Counted from the first letter of the stretch, positions 19,286 through 31,119 are shown. The stretch is 64,000 nucleotides of DNA from Verrucomicrobiales bacterium (GCA_027488845.1 JAIYBC010000030.1:62001-126000); one strand, 5' to 3'. Translations and numbers: made by a program. Notes: generated from the letters alone by a model not told the origin.

Positions 19286-19398
19286 AAATCGGGAATCGCG
19301 GATCTCGAATCCCCAATGCCTTCCGTTCCGGCCGGCATTTCCCGGTGCGGCCGCGTGAATCCGCGTCCAGACTCCTGCGTCCGCCAGCCTGCCAGCCC

Positions 19399-21279
19399 AT
19401 GATGCCCTCCCGGTTCCTCCAGCTGCTCCTTGTCTTCCTCGCCGCCACCGGCGCGGGTTGGTCCGACGACTTCTCCAAGGACCTCCACCCGCTGCTCCAG
19501 CAGTACTGCAACGACTGCCACAACGACCGGAAGTCGAAGGGCGGCGTCAACCTCGCGCGGTTCACCAACTCGGCCTCCCTCTACCGCGATCCCAAGCTCT
19601 GGGAAACCGCCCTGCGCCAGGTCGAGGAACGCCAGATGCCGCCCGACGGCAAGAACACCCGTCAGCCCACCCAGGAGGAACGCCTGCGGATCACCGAGTC
19701 CCTCTCCCGCCTGCTCGACAACCCCGATCCCGGCGCCTTTCCGCTCGACCCCGGCCGCACCGTCGTCCGACGCCTGAGCGCCACCGAGTACGACAACACC
19801 GTCCGTGACCTCCTCGGCGTGGACCTGCGTCCGGCGGCCCATTTCCCCGCCGACGGCGGCGGCGGCGGCGGATTCGACAACAACGCCGACACCCTCTTCG
19901 TCCCGCCCATCCTCCTCGAGAAGTACCTCGAGGCCGCCGATGAGGTCCTCGCCGCGGCCGACGTGAAGCGGCTCACTCCGGTCGTCCCGGGAGTGTTCCG
20001 TTCCGCGAAGTCCGCCACCCGCGCCAACCTCCAGGCCTTCGCCCGCCGCGCCTGGCGCCGTCCCCCGTCCCGCGAGGACGTCGACCGCCTCCTGGGCATC
20101 CATGCGAAGACCCGTGCCGCCGGTGCCTCCGAGGAAGTCGCCTTCAAGGCCGCCGCCAAGGCCGTCCTCGTCTCGCCCCGGTTCCTCTTCCGCATCGAGC
20201 CGGACCCCGAGGGCGCCGCGCCGGGACCGGTCGACGCCCATTCGTTGGCTTCGCGGCTCTCCTACTTCCTCTGGTCCTCGATGCCCGACGCCCGTCTCGA
20301 CGCGCTCGCCGACTCCGGCCGGCTGCTGAAGACCGAGGTCCTGGAATCCGAGGTCCGGCGCATGCTCGCGGATCCGAAGGCCAAGACCCTTTCGGAGCAG
20401 TTCGTCGGACAATGGCTCGGCATCCGCACGCTGGGCACCGTGGCCGCGCCGGATCCCGGTCTCTTCCCCGATTTCACCCCGAAGCTGCGCGACGCCATGG
20501 TCGCCGAGCCCGTGGAGTTCTTCGCCGGACTGCTGGCCGCCGACGCCAGCCTGCTCGAGCTGCTCGACTCCCGTTACGTCTGGGTCAACGGCGAGCTGGC
20601 CAAGCACTACGGACTTCCGGGTGTCACCGGGACCAACTTCGTCCGTGTCGCCCTCGCCGACTCCCATCGCGGTGGCATCACCGGCATGGCCGCGGTGCTC
20701 ACCCAGACCAGCTATCCCCGGCGGACCAGTCCCGTCCTGCGCGGCAAATGGCTGCTCGAGGAAGTGCTCGGCACGCCGCCCCCGCCGCCCCCGCCGCTGG
20801 TGGCCACGCTGCCCCCCGACGACGCCAAACGCGACGGCCTCACCTTCCGCCAACGTCTGGAACAGCACCGCAAGGACCCCAACTGCGCCGCCTGCCACAA
20901 CCGCCTCGATCCGCTCGGATTCGCCCTCGAGAACTACGATCCCGTCGGACGTTGGCGGACGAAGATCGGTGAGGAGGCGGTGGACGCCTCGGGCAAGCTG
21001 GTGACCGGCGAGGAGGTCAACGGACCGGTGGCGCTCCGTCAGGCGTTGCTCGCGAGGAAGCACCTGTTCGTCCGGCATCTCACCGAGAAGATGCTCGCCT
21101 ACGCCCTCGGCCGCGGACTCGAGTACTACGACATCCCGGCCGTGAAACAGGTCACCGAGACACTGGCCCAGGAGGACTACCGGGCCAGCCGCTTGGTGAT
21201 GGAGGTGGTCCGCAGCGTGCCGTTCCGGTTGCGCCGGGGCGCGAAGTTCGAGGAAGGCGCCGTCGCCGCGAAGGAGTGA
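19399..21279 (+). CDS. DUF1592-type cytochrome (DUF1587/1595/1592/1588/1585 domains)
   Basis: Predicted 626 aa, starting at the first of two ATGs (19399, 19402) before a signal peptide ending near GAGWS. A heme c motif, CNDCH, lies near residue 36 in the N-terminal cytochrome-like part, followed by the ordered domains of the planctomycete/verrucomicrobial family: TVVRRLSATEYDNTVRDLLG near 116 (DUF1587), a helical linker, LASRLSYFLWSSMPDARLD near 280 (DUF1592), HRGGITGMAAVLTQTSYPRR near 417 and the CAACHNRLDPLGFALENYD motif near 496 (DUF1588), then a C-terminal DUF1585 region (LTEKMLAYALGRGLEYYD). These extracytoplasmic proteins are linked to polysaccharide or C1/electron-transfer metabolism by context only. 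The usual DUF1552 partner gene is not adjacent. Confidence 0.92.
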   Translation: MMPSRFLQLLLVFLAATGAGWSDDFSKDLHPLLQQYCNDCHNDRKSKGGVNLARFTNSASLYRDPKLWETALRQVEERQMPPDGKNTRQPTQEERLRITESLSRLLDNPDPGAFPLDPGRTVVRRLSATEYDNTVRDLLGVDLRPAAHFPADGGGGGGFDNNADTLFVPPILLEKYLEAADEVLAAADVKRLTPVVPGVFRSAKSATRANLQAFARRAWRRPPSREDVDRLLGIHAKTRAAGASEEVAFKAAAKAVLVSPRFLFRIEPDPEGAAPGPVDAHSLASRLSYFLWSSMPDARLDALADSGRLLKTEVLESEVRRMLADPKAKTLSEQFVGQWLGIRTLGTVAAPDPGLFPDFTPKLRDAMVAEPVEFFAGLLAADASLLELLDSRYVWVNGELAKHYGLPGVTGTNFVRVALADSHRGGITGMAAVLTQTSYPRRTSPVLRGKWLLEEVLGTPPPPPPPLVATLPPDDAKRDGLTFRQRLEQHRKDPNCAACHNRLDPLGFALENYDPVGRWRTKIGEEAVDASGKLVTGEEVNGPVALRQALLARKHLFVRHLTEKMLAYALGRGLEYYDIPAVKQVTETLAQEDYRASRLVMEVVRSVPFRLRRGAKFEEGAVAAKE

Positions 21280-21286
21280 GTCCGGC

Positions 21287-22003
21287 TTGAGCCGCTCCGC
21301 CAAATTCCGCGGGTCCCTCGCCGTGCTGGCGGTCTTGGGGTTGGTGACGGCCTGGTGGCTGTATCCCGCCGCCAACCACTACTCGATCCAGCGCTGCACC
21401 ATCTCCTACCTCGGATCTCCCGATGCGGACCGCAATCCGTCCGGCTGGCGGTTCTACCAGGTGGGGATGACGGCCTTGATCGTCCTGATGCTGGATCTCC
21501 TCCGCGCGCGGCATCGCCGGTGTGTGCGGGGAACCTGGAGCTTGTCCGGGATGGCAAGCCTGCCGTTGTTCGGGGCGATGGGGCTCCTGCTCCTGGCCGT
21601 GTGGATTCCCGACAGCCGGACCGGCAACGTATTCGGGATGACGCACGGCGCCGTGCACACACGGATCGCGATCCTGGCCATCCCGGTGATGGGTCTGGGC
21701 CTCCTGCTCGACACGACTGGGGCGTTCCGTGACGGCCTCCGTTTCGTGGCGCTCTGGCCTGCGCATCTCTTCGCCCTGCTCGCCGGAACCGCCTTCTGGA
21801 AGCTGACGGAATGGGAGCGGATGTGCCGTGCAAACCCTGCGTTGAAGCACTGGCCCGGCGACGGCTTCCATTCCACTCCGCTTTGGGAATGGATCCTCTT
21901 CGTGTACCTGGTGGCCCACATCGCCTGGATGGCCCGCCGCCGAGCGGGGGATTCCCCGACACCCTTAAAGTCCCTGTGCCCGGTCCGAAAGGCCACCGGC
22001 TGA
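21287..22003 (+). CDS. DUF998-like integral membrane protein
   Basis: Predicted 238 aa with about six hydrophobic helices. After the first helix comes NHYSIQRCTISYLGSPDADRNPSGWRFYQVGM, resembling the SDLG...NP...FNxGM pattern of DUF998 membrane proteins; this assignment is tentative. A conserved-looking HGAVHTRIA segment is in the middle and the C-terminus is cytoplasmic and basic. The start is a TTG at 21287, 7 bp after the cytochrome stop; no ATG or GTG upstream in frame is available and the first ATG lies inside a helix. Probably co-transcribed with the DUF1592 gene. Function unknown. Confidence 0.65.
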   Translation: MSRSAKFRGSLAVLAVLGLVTAWWLYPAANHYSIQRCTISYLGSPDADRNPSGWRFYQVGMTALIVLMLDLLRARHRRCVRGTWSLSGMASLPLFGAMGLLLLAVWIPDSRTGNVFGMTHGAVHTRIAILAIPVMGLGLLLDTTGAFRDGLRFVALWPAHLFALLAGTAFWKLTEWERMCRANPALKHWPGDGFHSTPLWEWILFVYLVAHIAWMARRRAGDSPTPLKSLCPVRKATG

Positions 22004-22307
22004 CCTGCGTGAACCGATCCCGGCTCCCAAACTCAGCCTTGTGGTGAAGGACCGAATCCGGCCTCAACCGATTCCTCCCGGCTTCGAAACCCGGATGGAC
22101 CCGGAGACAGACGAGGCGGCTTCCCAAGTCCGTTGGAATCCGTGCAATCCGTGTCGAACCCATCCGGTGGACCGTCGTCTCCGGACAAGCCCCCGGATTC
22201 GCCGAGGAATGGCCCCTGGTGACACCCGAAGCCGTCCCTGCGCCTCCCCGTCCAACCCGGCGCTTGCGCCGCTCCGGGTTTCCGATAGACAGCGCGCCCC
22301 CGTTCTC
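22004..22307. other. 304-bp spacer upstream of tex
   Basis: No gene, hairpin or clear promoter was recognised. It holds a short direct repeat, GGAATCCGTG / GCAATCCGTG at about 22135-22154. The tex frame is open through it, but the residues there have no resemblance to Tex proteins. Confidence 0.5.
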
Positions 22308-24611
22308 ATGCACGAGCACTTCATCGGCCGCATCGCCGCCGAACTCCAGGTCCCCGACTCCAAGGTCGCCGCCACCGCACGGCTGCTCGCCGAGGGCGCC
22401 ACGGTCCCCTTCATCGCCCGGTACCGTAAGGAGGCCACCGGCAGCCTCGACGAGGTCGCCATCACCGCCGTCCGCGACCGCATGGCCCAGCTCGTCGAAC
22501 TCGAACAGCGGCGCGAGGCGATCCTGAAGTCCCTCGCCGAACGCAACCTGCTCTCCGACGCCCTCAAGGTGTCCATCGGAGGCGCGGAAACCCTGGCTTC
22601 CCTCGAGGACCTCTACGCCCCCTACCGCCCCAAGCGCCGCACCCGGGCCACCATCGCGAAGGAGGCCGGGCTCGAACCCCTGGCCGACCTGATCTTCGGC
22701 GGACAGGACTCCGTCGATCCGCTGGCGGTCGCCATGCCGTTCGTCGATCCCGCCAGGCAGGTGGCCGACCTCAACGCCGCCCTGGCCGGCGCGCGCGACA
22801 TCCTCGCCGAGCGCTTCAGCGACGATGCCACGGTGCGGGCCCGCCTTCGGGACCTGTACCGGGCCTCCGGCGTGGTCCGTTCGCGGGTGATCACCGGCAA
22901 GGAGACCGAGGGGGCGAAGTTCAAGGACTACTTCGACTGGTCCGAGCCCGTCTCGAAGGTCCCCAGCCATCGCCTGCTCGCGATGCGCCGCGGCGAGGAG
23001 GAGGGGTTCCTGTTCCTCCGCATCCAGCCGCCCGAGGACGACGCGATCGCCATCCTCACCGGGACGTTCGTGAAGGCCCGCAACACCCCGGCCGCCGAGC
23101 AGGTGCGGTTGGCCGCGGTGGACGCCTACAAGCGTCTGGTCGGGTTCGCCATCGAGGCGGAGCTGCGCATGGAGACGAAGAAGCGCGCCGACGAGGAGGC
23201 CATCCGGGTCTTCGCCGCCAACCTCCGGGAACTGCTGCTCGCCCCGGCCCTGGGCCAGCGCAACGTGCTCGCCCTCGATCCCGGCTTCCGCACCGGCTGC
23301 AAGACCGTGGTGCTCGACCGCCAGGGCAGGCTGCTCCACCACGACGTCCTCCACGCCACCGCCGCCGGCGCCGCCCAGGTCCGCGAGGCCGGCGAGACCG
23401 TCCGGGCGCTGGTCGCGAAGCACTCGGTCGAGGCCGTCGCCATCGGCAACGGCACCGCCAGCCGCGAGACCGAGCAGTTCATCCGTTCCCTCAAGCTCCC
23501 GTCGTCGATCCCCGTGGTGATGGTCAACGAAAGCGGCGCCTCGATCTATTCGGCGAGCGAGGTCGCCCGCGAGGAGTTCCCCGACCACGACCTCACCGTG
23601 CGCGGCGCGGTCAGCATCGGCCGCCGCCTCATGGACCCGCTCGCCGAACTGGTGAAGCTCGACCCCAAGTCGATCGGCGTGGGCCAGTACCAGCACGACG
23701 TGGAGCCGTCGGCGCTCCAGCGCGGCCTCGACGACACCGTGGTGTCCTGCGTGAACCGCGTGGGCGTCGAGATCAACACCGCGAGCAAGCAGCTGTTGAG
23801 CTACGTGTCCGGCCTCGGACCCTCGTTGGCGGCGAACATCGTGGCCTACCGGAACGCCAACGGTCCTTTCCGCTCCCGCAGGGACCTGCTCCAGGTGGAA
23901 CGCCTGGGACCGAAGGCCTTCGAGCAGTGCGCCGGGTTCCTCCGCATCCGCGACGCCGCCAACCCGCTCGACCGCAGCGCCGTCCACCCCGAGCGCTACC
24001 CGCTCGTGGACGCCATCGCCCGCGACGTGGGCTGCTCCGTGGACGACCTCCTCCGCGACGCGAACCTCCGTGCCAAGGTCCGGCCCGAGAAATACGTCAG
24101 CGAAGGCGTCGGGCTTCCCACGCTGAAGGACATCCTCGACGAGCTGGCCCGGCCGGGGCGGGATCCGCGCGAGCAGTTCGAGGCCTTCTCCTTCCAGGAA
24201 GGCGTGGAGAAGATGGAAGACCTCAAGCCGGGAATGAAGCTGCCCGGCATCGTCACCAATGTGACCGCCTTCGGGGCCTTCGTGGACATCGGGGTGCACC
24301 AGGACGGCTTGGTGCACGTCAGCCAGCTCGCCGACCGGTTCGTGAAGGATCCCGCCGAGGTGGTGAAGGTCGGGCAGAAGGTCCGCGTGACGGTCACCGA
24401 GGTGGATCTGCCACGGAAGCGGATCGCCTTGTCGATGAAGGCGGCGCCGCAGATCGGGGCGCCGAAGGAGGCGAGGAACGCGCCCGCGGGACCGCGTCCT
24501 CCCGGACCCGGATCGCGTCCCGGGGCCGGCTCCAGGCCCGTCTTCAATCCCGCCGCCGGCAGCTGGAACGCGCTCGCGGACGCCTTCGACAAGGCCAAGC
24601 CGAAGGATTGA
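22308..24611 (+). CDS. tex: Tex-like transcription accessory / RNA-binding protein
   Basis: Predicted 767 aa, the usual Tex length. Domains in order: helical N-terminus (IARYRKEATGSLDE near residue 36), a YqgF/RNase-H-like domain opening NVLALDPGFRTGCKTVVLD near 319, a helix-hairpin-helix region (LSYVSGLGPSLAANIVAYR and LLQVERLGPKAFEQCAGFLR, about 495-545), and an S1 RNA-binding domain (GMKLPGIVTNVTAFGAFVDI through KRIALSMK, about 642-712). A Pro/Arg/Gly-rich tail follows. Tex binds nucleic acid and affects transcription; the precise role varies by species. Start at the ATG 22308 (MHEHFIGRIAAELQVP). Confidence 0.96.
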   Translation: MHEHFIGRIAAELQVPDSKVAATARLLAEGATVPFIARYRKEATGSLDEVAITAVRDRMAQLVELEQRREAILKSLAERNLLSDALKVSIGGAETLASLEDLYAPYRPKRRTRATIAKEAGLEPLADLIFGGQDSVDPLAVAMPFVDPARQVADLNAALAGARDILAERFSDDATVRARLRDLYRASGVVRSRVITGKETEGAKFKDYFDWSEPVSKVPSHRLLAMRRGEEEGFLFLRIQPPEDDAIAILTGTFVKARNTPAAEQVRLAAVDAYKRLVGFAIEAELRMETKKRADEEAIRVFAANLRELLLAPALGQRNVLALDPGFRTGCKTVVLDRQGRLLHHDVLHATAAGAAQVREAGETVRALVAKHSVEAVAIGNGTASRETEQFIRSLKLPSSIPVVMVNESGASIYSASEVAREEFPDHDLTVRGAVSIGRRLMDPLAELVKLDPKSIGVGQYQHDVEPSALQRGLDDTVVSCVNRVGVEINTASKQLLSYVSGLGPSLAANIVAYRNANGPFRSRRDLLQVERLGPKAFEQCAGFLRIRDAANPLDRSAVHPERYPLVDAIARDVGCSVDDLLRDANLRAKVRPEKYVSEGVGLPTLKDILDELARPGRDPREQFEAFSFQEGVEKMEDLKPGMKLPGIVTNVTAFGAFVDIGVHQDGLVHVSQLADRFVKDPAEVVKVGQKVRVTVTEVDLPRKRIALSMKAAPQIGAPKEARNAPAGPRPPGPGSRPGAGSRPVFNPAAGSWNALADAFDKAKPKD

Positions 24612-24643
24612 TCCGCATCCCCCTCGGAGGGGCTCCCCTACAG

Positions 24644-24822
24644 AACGAGGCGGAAGGGATTGGCACGCCAATCAGCCAATCCGCTGGGGCGGGAGGAGAC
24701 AACAGCCGGAGTCCCGAAGAGGAACCGTGAACCGGACTGTGACCGCCTTCCCGATCCCGGATCCGGCGCCCCTTTGAGTCTTGGCGTATTTGCGTGAGGT
24801 CGGTCCGGCTCCCGGCGTCGGT

Positions 24823-24823
<1 letters not shown>
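24644..24823 (+). repeat. Dispersed intergenic repeat, copy 2
   Basis: Opening GAGGCGGAAGGGATTGGCAC is nearly the same as copy 1 at 19057. The similarity runs through CGGAGTCCCGAAGAGGAACC to TTTGCGTGAGGTCGG and ends at the thiC stop codon. It lies between convergent tex and thiC. Confidence 0.65.
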
Positions 24824-27002
<2,179 letters not shown>

Positions 27003-27064
27003 CAGGTGCAAACGGGTTTTTGGAATGCCCGTTGCCCGGCTCCTTCTCCAATCCCCCTCCACCC

Positions 27065-27120
27065 CTTCAACCCTTCAACCTTTCAACCTTTCAACCTTTC
27101 AACCTTTCAACCTTTCAACC
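27065..27120 (+). repeat. 8-bp tandem repeat, 7 copies of YTTCAACC
   Basis: Two copies of CTTCAACC (27065-27080) followed by five perfect copies of TTTCAACC (27081-27120). It sits 86 bp upstream of the pyruvate carboxylase start and downstream (divergent side) of the riboswitch. The copy number could vary by slippage. Confidence 0.92.
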
Positions 27121-27206
27121 TTACCCCCGTCCACCCCGCCTGCCGTTCCAACAACTTTCAGTGTGCCGTCGGCCTGCCGTTTCCCCATAGTCCGGCCTCC
27201 CGTCCT

Positions 27207-30200
27207 ATGTCGTCCCGCTCCAAAATCGATTCCTCCGCCGCGGAGATCCGGCCGTTCCGCAAGCTGATGGCGGCCAACCGCTCCGAGATCGCCGTCCGCA
27301 TCTTCCGCGCGGCCAACGAGCTGAACCTGAAGACCGTGGCGGTCTACGCCCAGGAGGACCGCTTCTGCATCCACCGCTTCAAGGCGGACGAGTCCTACCT
27401 GGTCGGCCAGGGCAAGGGCCCGGTGGCGGCGTACCTCGACATCGACAGCATCGTGGCCACCGCGAAGGCCAAGGGCGTGGACGCCATCCATCCCGGCTAC
27501 GGCTTCCTGAGCGAGAACCCGGAGTTCGCCCGCGCCTGCGCCCGCGCCGGAGTCACCTTCGTCGGTCCGAGCCCCGAGCTGCTCGACATGATGGGCGACA
27601 AGACCGCCGCCCGCGCCGTGGCGCAACGGATCGGCGTCCCCACGTTGCCCGGCACCGACGAGCCGATCGCCGACCGCGACCTGGCCCTGAAGGCGGCCCG
27701 TGGCATCGGCTTCCCGCTCATCATCAAGGCGGCCTTCGGCGGCGGCGGCCGCGGCATGCGCGTCGTCCGCAAGGAATCCGAGCTGGCCGGCCTGCTCGAC
27801 GAGGCCCAGGGCGAGGCCGGACGCGCCTTCGGCAACCCGGCCGTCTTCCTGGAGAAGTACATCCCCCGCGCCAAGCACATCGAGGTGCAGGTGCTCGGCG
27901 ACCGGCACGGCAACGTCATCCACCTCTTCGAACGCGACTGTTCCGTCCAGCGCCGCCACCAGAAGGTCGTCGAGGTCGCCCCGTCGTTCGGCCTTCCGGA
28001 ACACGTCGTCCAGGAGCTCTGCGACTCCGCCGCACGGCTCGCACGCGAGATCCGCTACGACAACGCCGGCACCGTCGAGTTCCTCTACGACCTCGACCGC
28101 CACGAGTGGTTCTTCATCGAGATGAACCCGCGCATCCAGGTCGAGCACACCGTCACCGAGGTCGTCACAGGCCTCGACCTCGTGCGCGCCCAGATCCTCA
28201 TCGCCCAGGGACACGCCCTGCACTCGAAGGAGGTCGGGATGCCGGTCCAGAACCAGGTCCCCCGCAACGGCTACGCGATCCAGTGCCGCGTCACCACCGA
28301 GGATCCGGAGAACAAGTTCACCCCCGACTACGGCAAGATCCTCGCCTACCGCTCGCCCGGCGGATTCGGGATCCGCCTCGACGGCGGCATGGGCTACTCC
28401 GGTTCGGTCATCACGCCCTTCTACGACTCGATGCTCGTGAAGGTCATCGCCTCCGGCCAGAGCTACGAGATCGCGATGAACCGCATGGACCGCGCGCTCT
28501 CGGAGTTCCGCATCCGCGGGGTGAAGACCAACATCCCGTTCCTCGAGAACGTCATCAACCACGCCCAGTTCCGCTCCGGCCAGGCCACCACGACGCTCAT
28601 CGACAACACGCCCGAGCTGTTCGCCTTCAAGACCCGGAAGGACCGCGCGACCAAGCTCCTCAACTTCCTCGGGAACGTCATCGTCAACGGCAACCCCCAC
28701 GCCAAGGGCTACAGGCCGTCCCGGGTCCTCGAGCCCGCCCCGGTCCCGCGCGCCGACATCGCCGCGCCCCTGCCCAAGGGCACCCGCGACCTCCTGCTGG
28801 AACTCGGGCCGGCGAAGTTCGCGGACTGGACCCTCCGCCAGAAACGCCTGCTGGTGACCGACACCACCTTCCGCGACGCGCACCAGTCCCTCATGGCCAC
28901 GCGTGTCCGCAGCTACGACATGCTCGCCTGCGCCGACGCCATGGCCCGGCGCCTGGGCGACGCCAAGACCGGCCTCTTCTCGCTGGAGATGTGGGGCGGC
29001 GCGACCTTCGACACCGCCATGCGGTTCCTCAACGAGGACCCCTGGGAACGCCTCCGCCAACTCCGGGAACGGGTCCCGAACATCTGCTTCCAGATGCTCT
29101 TCCGCGGCTCCAACGCCGTCGGCTACTCCAACTACCCCGACCACGTCGTCGCCGGCTTCGTGAAGCACGCCGCGGCCTCGGGCATGGACATCTTCCGCAT
29201 CTTCGACTCCCTCAACTACCTGCCGAACCTGCGCGTCGCCATGGACGCCGTGCAGGACACCCACGCCCTGTGCGAGGCGGCCGTGTGCTACACCGGCGAC
29301 ATCCTCGACGGCCGCCGCGACAAGTACTCCCTGAAGTACTACGTGAAGCTGGCGAAGGAGCTGGAACGCATGGGGGCGCACCTGCTCGCGATCAAGGACA
29401 TGGCCGGCCTGTGCCGTCCGTATGCCGCCCAGAAGCTGGTCAAGGCGCTGAAGGACGAGGTCGGCATCCCGATCCACTTCCACACCCACGACACCAGCGG
29501 CGTCAACTCGGCGAGCATCCTGCGCGCGAGCGACGCCGGCGTGGACGTCGTGGACCTTGCGATCGCCTCGATGAGCGGCAGCACCTCGCAGCCGAACCTG
29601 AATTCGGTGGCCGCCGCGCTGCAGAACACCCCGCGCGACACCCGCCTCGACCTCCAGGCGCTCAACGAGTTCTCCGACTACTGGGAGAAGGTCCGCGAGG
29701 TCTACGCGCCGTTCGACACCGCGCCCAAGACCGGTTCCGCCGAGGTCTACCTGCACGAGATGCCGGGCGGCCAGTACACCAACCTCAAGGAACAGGCCGC
29801 CAGCATGGGCGTCTCGCACCGCTGGCCCGAGATCGCGCGCATGTACGCCGACGTGAACGCGCTGTTCGGCGACATCGTGAAGGTCACGCCTTCCAGCAAG
29901 GTCGTCGGCGACATGGCGCTGTTCCTCTTCAGCAAGGGCATCAGGGCCGAGGACGTCGTGAACCTGGAACCCGGCTCCATGCCGTTCCCCGAGAGCGTCA
30001 TCGACATGCTCTCCGGCGGACTCGGCTGGCCTTCGGGCGGTTTCCCCGAGCCGGTGCAGCGCGTGGTGCTCGGCGAGAAGCGCTTCAAGGAGGCCCAGGC
30101 CGCCTTCAAGGCCGGCAAGGTCGGCAACCGCGCCGAACCGGTGAACCTCGACAAGCTCCGCAAGGAACTCGCGGAGAAGCTCCGCCGCGAGGCCACCGAC

Positions 30201-30728
30201 GACGACCTCTACTCGCACCTGATGTACCCCCAGGTGTTCGCCGACTTCGCCAAGCACCTCGCCCAGTTCAGCGATGTCAGCGTGCTCCCGTCCGCGGCCT
30301 TCTTCTACGGGCTCCGGCGCGGCGAGGAGATCAGCGTGGAGATCGAGTCCGGCAAGACCCTCGTGATCCGGCTCGTGACCGTCGGTGAGCCCGACAAGGA
30401 CGGCCGTCGCACGGTCACCTTCGAGCTCAACGGCATGACCCGCGAGGCGTTCATCACGGACAAGAAGGTGACGCCGCAGACCCGGACCCGTCCCAAGGCC
30501 GAACTCGCGGATCCGCTCCAGATCGGCGCGCCGATCCCCGGACTCGTGGCCAGCATCGCCGTCTCCGTCGGCCAGAAGGTGTCGAAGGGCGACAAGCTGC
30601 TGATGATGGAGGCGATGAAGATGCAGACCACGGTCACCGCGCCGGCGGACGGCGTCGTCGCGGAACTGCTCTGCGCCCTCGGCGAAACCGTCGAGAGCAA
30701 GGACCTGCTCGTCCGCCTGAGGGCCTGA
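27207..30728 (+). CDS. pyc: Pyruvate carboxylase
   Basis: Predicted 1173 aa, a single-chain pyruvate carboxylase making oxaloacetate from pyruvate, ATP and bicarbonate (anaplerosis). Domains: biotin carboxylase/ATP-grasp about 17-480 (HPGYGFLSEN, AFGGGGRGMR, EVQVLGDRHGNVIHLFERDC, FIEMNPRIQVEHTVTEV); carboxyltransferase about 545-820 (TDTTFRDAHQSLMATR, KDMAGLCRPYAA, HFHTHDTSG); PYC/OADA region; and a C-terminal biotinyl domain with MEAMKMQTT, the biotinylated Lys near residue 1138. The start ATG 27207 opens MSSRSKIDSS; a shorter version from MAANRSEIAVR cannot be excluded. The length matches the family (~1150 aa). An 8-bp tandem repeat lies in its leader region. Confidence 0.97.
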   Translation: MSSRSKIDSSAAEIRPFRKLMAANRSEIAVRIFRAANELNLKTVAVYAQEDRFCIHRFKADESYLVGQGKGPVAAYLDIDSIVATAKAKGVDAIHPGYGFLSENPEFARACARAGVTFVGPSPELLDMMGDKTAARAVAQRIGVPTLPGTDEPIADRDLALKAARGIGFPLIIKAAFGGGGRGMRVVRKESELAGLLDEAQGEAGRAFGNPAVFLEKYIPRAKHIEVQVLGDRHGNVIHLFERDCSVQRRHQKVVEVAPSFGLPEHVVQELCDSAARLAREIRYDNAGTVEFLYDLDRHEWFFIEMNPRIQVEHTVTEVVTGLDLVRAQILIAQGHALHSKEVGMPVQNQVPRNGYAIQCRVTTEDPENKFTPDYGKILAYRSPGGFGIRLDGGMGYSGSVITPFYDSMLVKVIASGQSYEIAMNRMDRALSEFRIRGVKTNIPFLENVINHAQFRSGQATTTLIDNTPELFAFKTRKDRATKLLNFLGNVIVNGNPHAKGYRPSRVLEPAPVPRADIAAPLPKGTRDLLLELGPAKFADWTLRQKRLLVTDTTFRDAHQSLMATRVRSYDMLACADAMARRLGDAKTGLFSLEMWGGATFDTAMRFLNEDPWERLRQLRERVPNICFQMLFRGSNAVGYSNYPDHVVAGFVKHAAASGMDIFRIFDSLNYLPNLRVAMDAVQDTHALCEAAVCYTGDILDGRRDKYSLKYYVKLAKELERMGAHLLAIKDMAGLCRPYAAQKLVKALKDEVGIPIHFHTHDTSGVNSASILRASDAGVDVVDLAIASMSGSTSQPNLNSVAAALQNTPRDTRLDLQALNEFSDYWEKVREVYAPFDTAPKTGSAEVYLHEMPGGQYTNLKEQAASMGVSHRWPEIARMYADVNALFGDIVKVTPSSKVVGDMALFLFSKGIRAEDVVNLEPGSMPFPESVIDMLSGGLGWPSGGFPEPVQRVVLGEKRFKEAQAAFKAGKVGNRAEPVNLDKLRKELAEKLRREATDDDLYSHLMYPQVFADFAKHLAQFSDVSVLPSAAFFYGLRRGEEISVEIESGKTLVIRLVTVGEPDKDGRRTVTFELNGMTREAFITDKKVTPQTRTRPKAELADPLQIGAPIPGLVASIAVSVGQKVSKGDKLLMMEAMKMQTTVTAPADGVVAELLCALGETVESKDLLVRLRA

Positions 30729-30744
30729 ACCGGAGTCCCACCCG

Positions 30745-31119
30745 ATGGCCGTCCGGGACTCCTATCGTGACTGGCTGTTGGAACAGCTCGGACGGGTGCG
30801 TCCCGTCCGGGCCAAGCGGATGTTCGGAGGCCTCGGGCTCTATGCGGACGAGGAGTTCTTCGGCGTCGTGGACAACGACACCGTCTTCTTCCGCACCGGC
30901 GACGCGACCCGGGCGTCCTACGAATCGCGCGGCATGAAGCCGTTCCAGCCGATGGGTCCCGGGACGAAGCCGATGTCCTACCACGAGGTCCCGGCCGACG
31001 TGTTGGAGGATCCGGTCCTCCTGTCCGAGTGGCTCAGCAAGGCCGTCGGCGAAGCCGCCCTCGCCACGGCCACGAAGCCGAAACCGAAGTCCTCCCGAAG
31101 CCCGACGCCCGACGCCTGA
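30745..31119 (+). CDS. TfoX/Sxy N-terminal domain protein
   Basis: Predicted 124 aa. The TfoX N-terminal domain is clear: VRAKRMFGGLGLYADEEFFG near residue 21, DNDTVFFRTGDATRASYESR and FQPMGPGTKPMSYHEVPADV. TfoX/Sxy proteins promote competence-gene expression in gammaproteobacteria; in other phyla stand-alone domains like this have unknown roles. The last residues, SPTPDA, are encoded by a 7-bp tandem repeat array and the stop codon (TGA, 31117-31119) is formed at a repeat-unit junction, so the C-terminal tail is repeat-derived. The start lies 16 bp after pyc, so the two are probably co-transcribed. Confidence 0.85.
   Translation: MAVRDSYRDWLLEQLGRVRPVRAKRMFGGLGLYADEEFFGVVDNDTVFFRTGDATRASYESRGMKPFQPMGPGTKPMSYHEVPADVLEDPVLLSEWLSKAVGEAALATATKPKPKSSRSPTPDA

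Larger units (their letters stand above)
18997..19398. other. 402-bp divergent intergenic region with dispersed repeat
   Basis: It lies between the minus-strand PqaA-like gene and the plus-strand cytochrome gene and should hold both promoters, though no convincing -35/-10 pair was found. It contains a ~185-bp repeat (19057-19244) also present at 24644-24823, an inverted copy of the 15351 hairpin at about 19254-19285, and an imperfect palindrome GGGAATCGCGGATCTCG.. near 19290. No coding potential with family similarity was seen. Confidence 0.6.
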
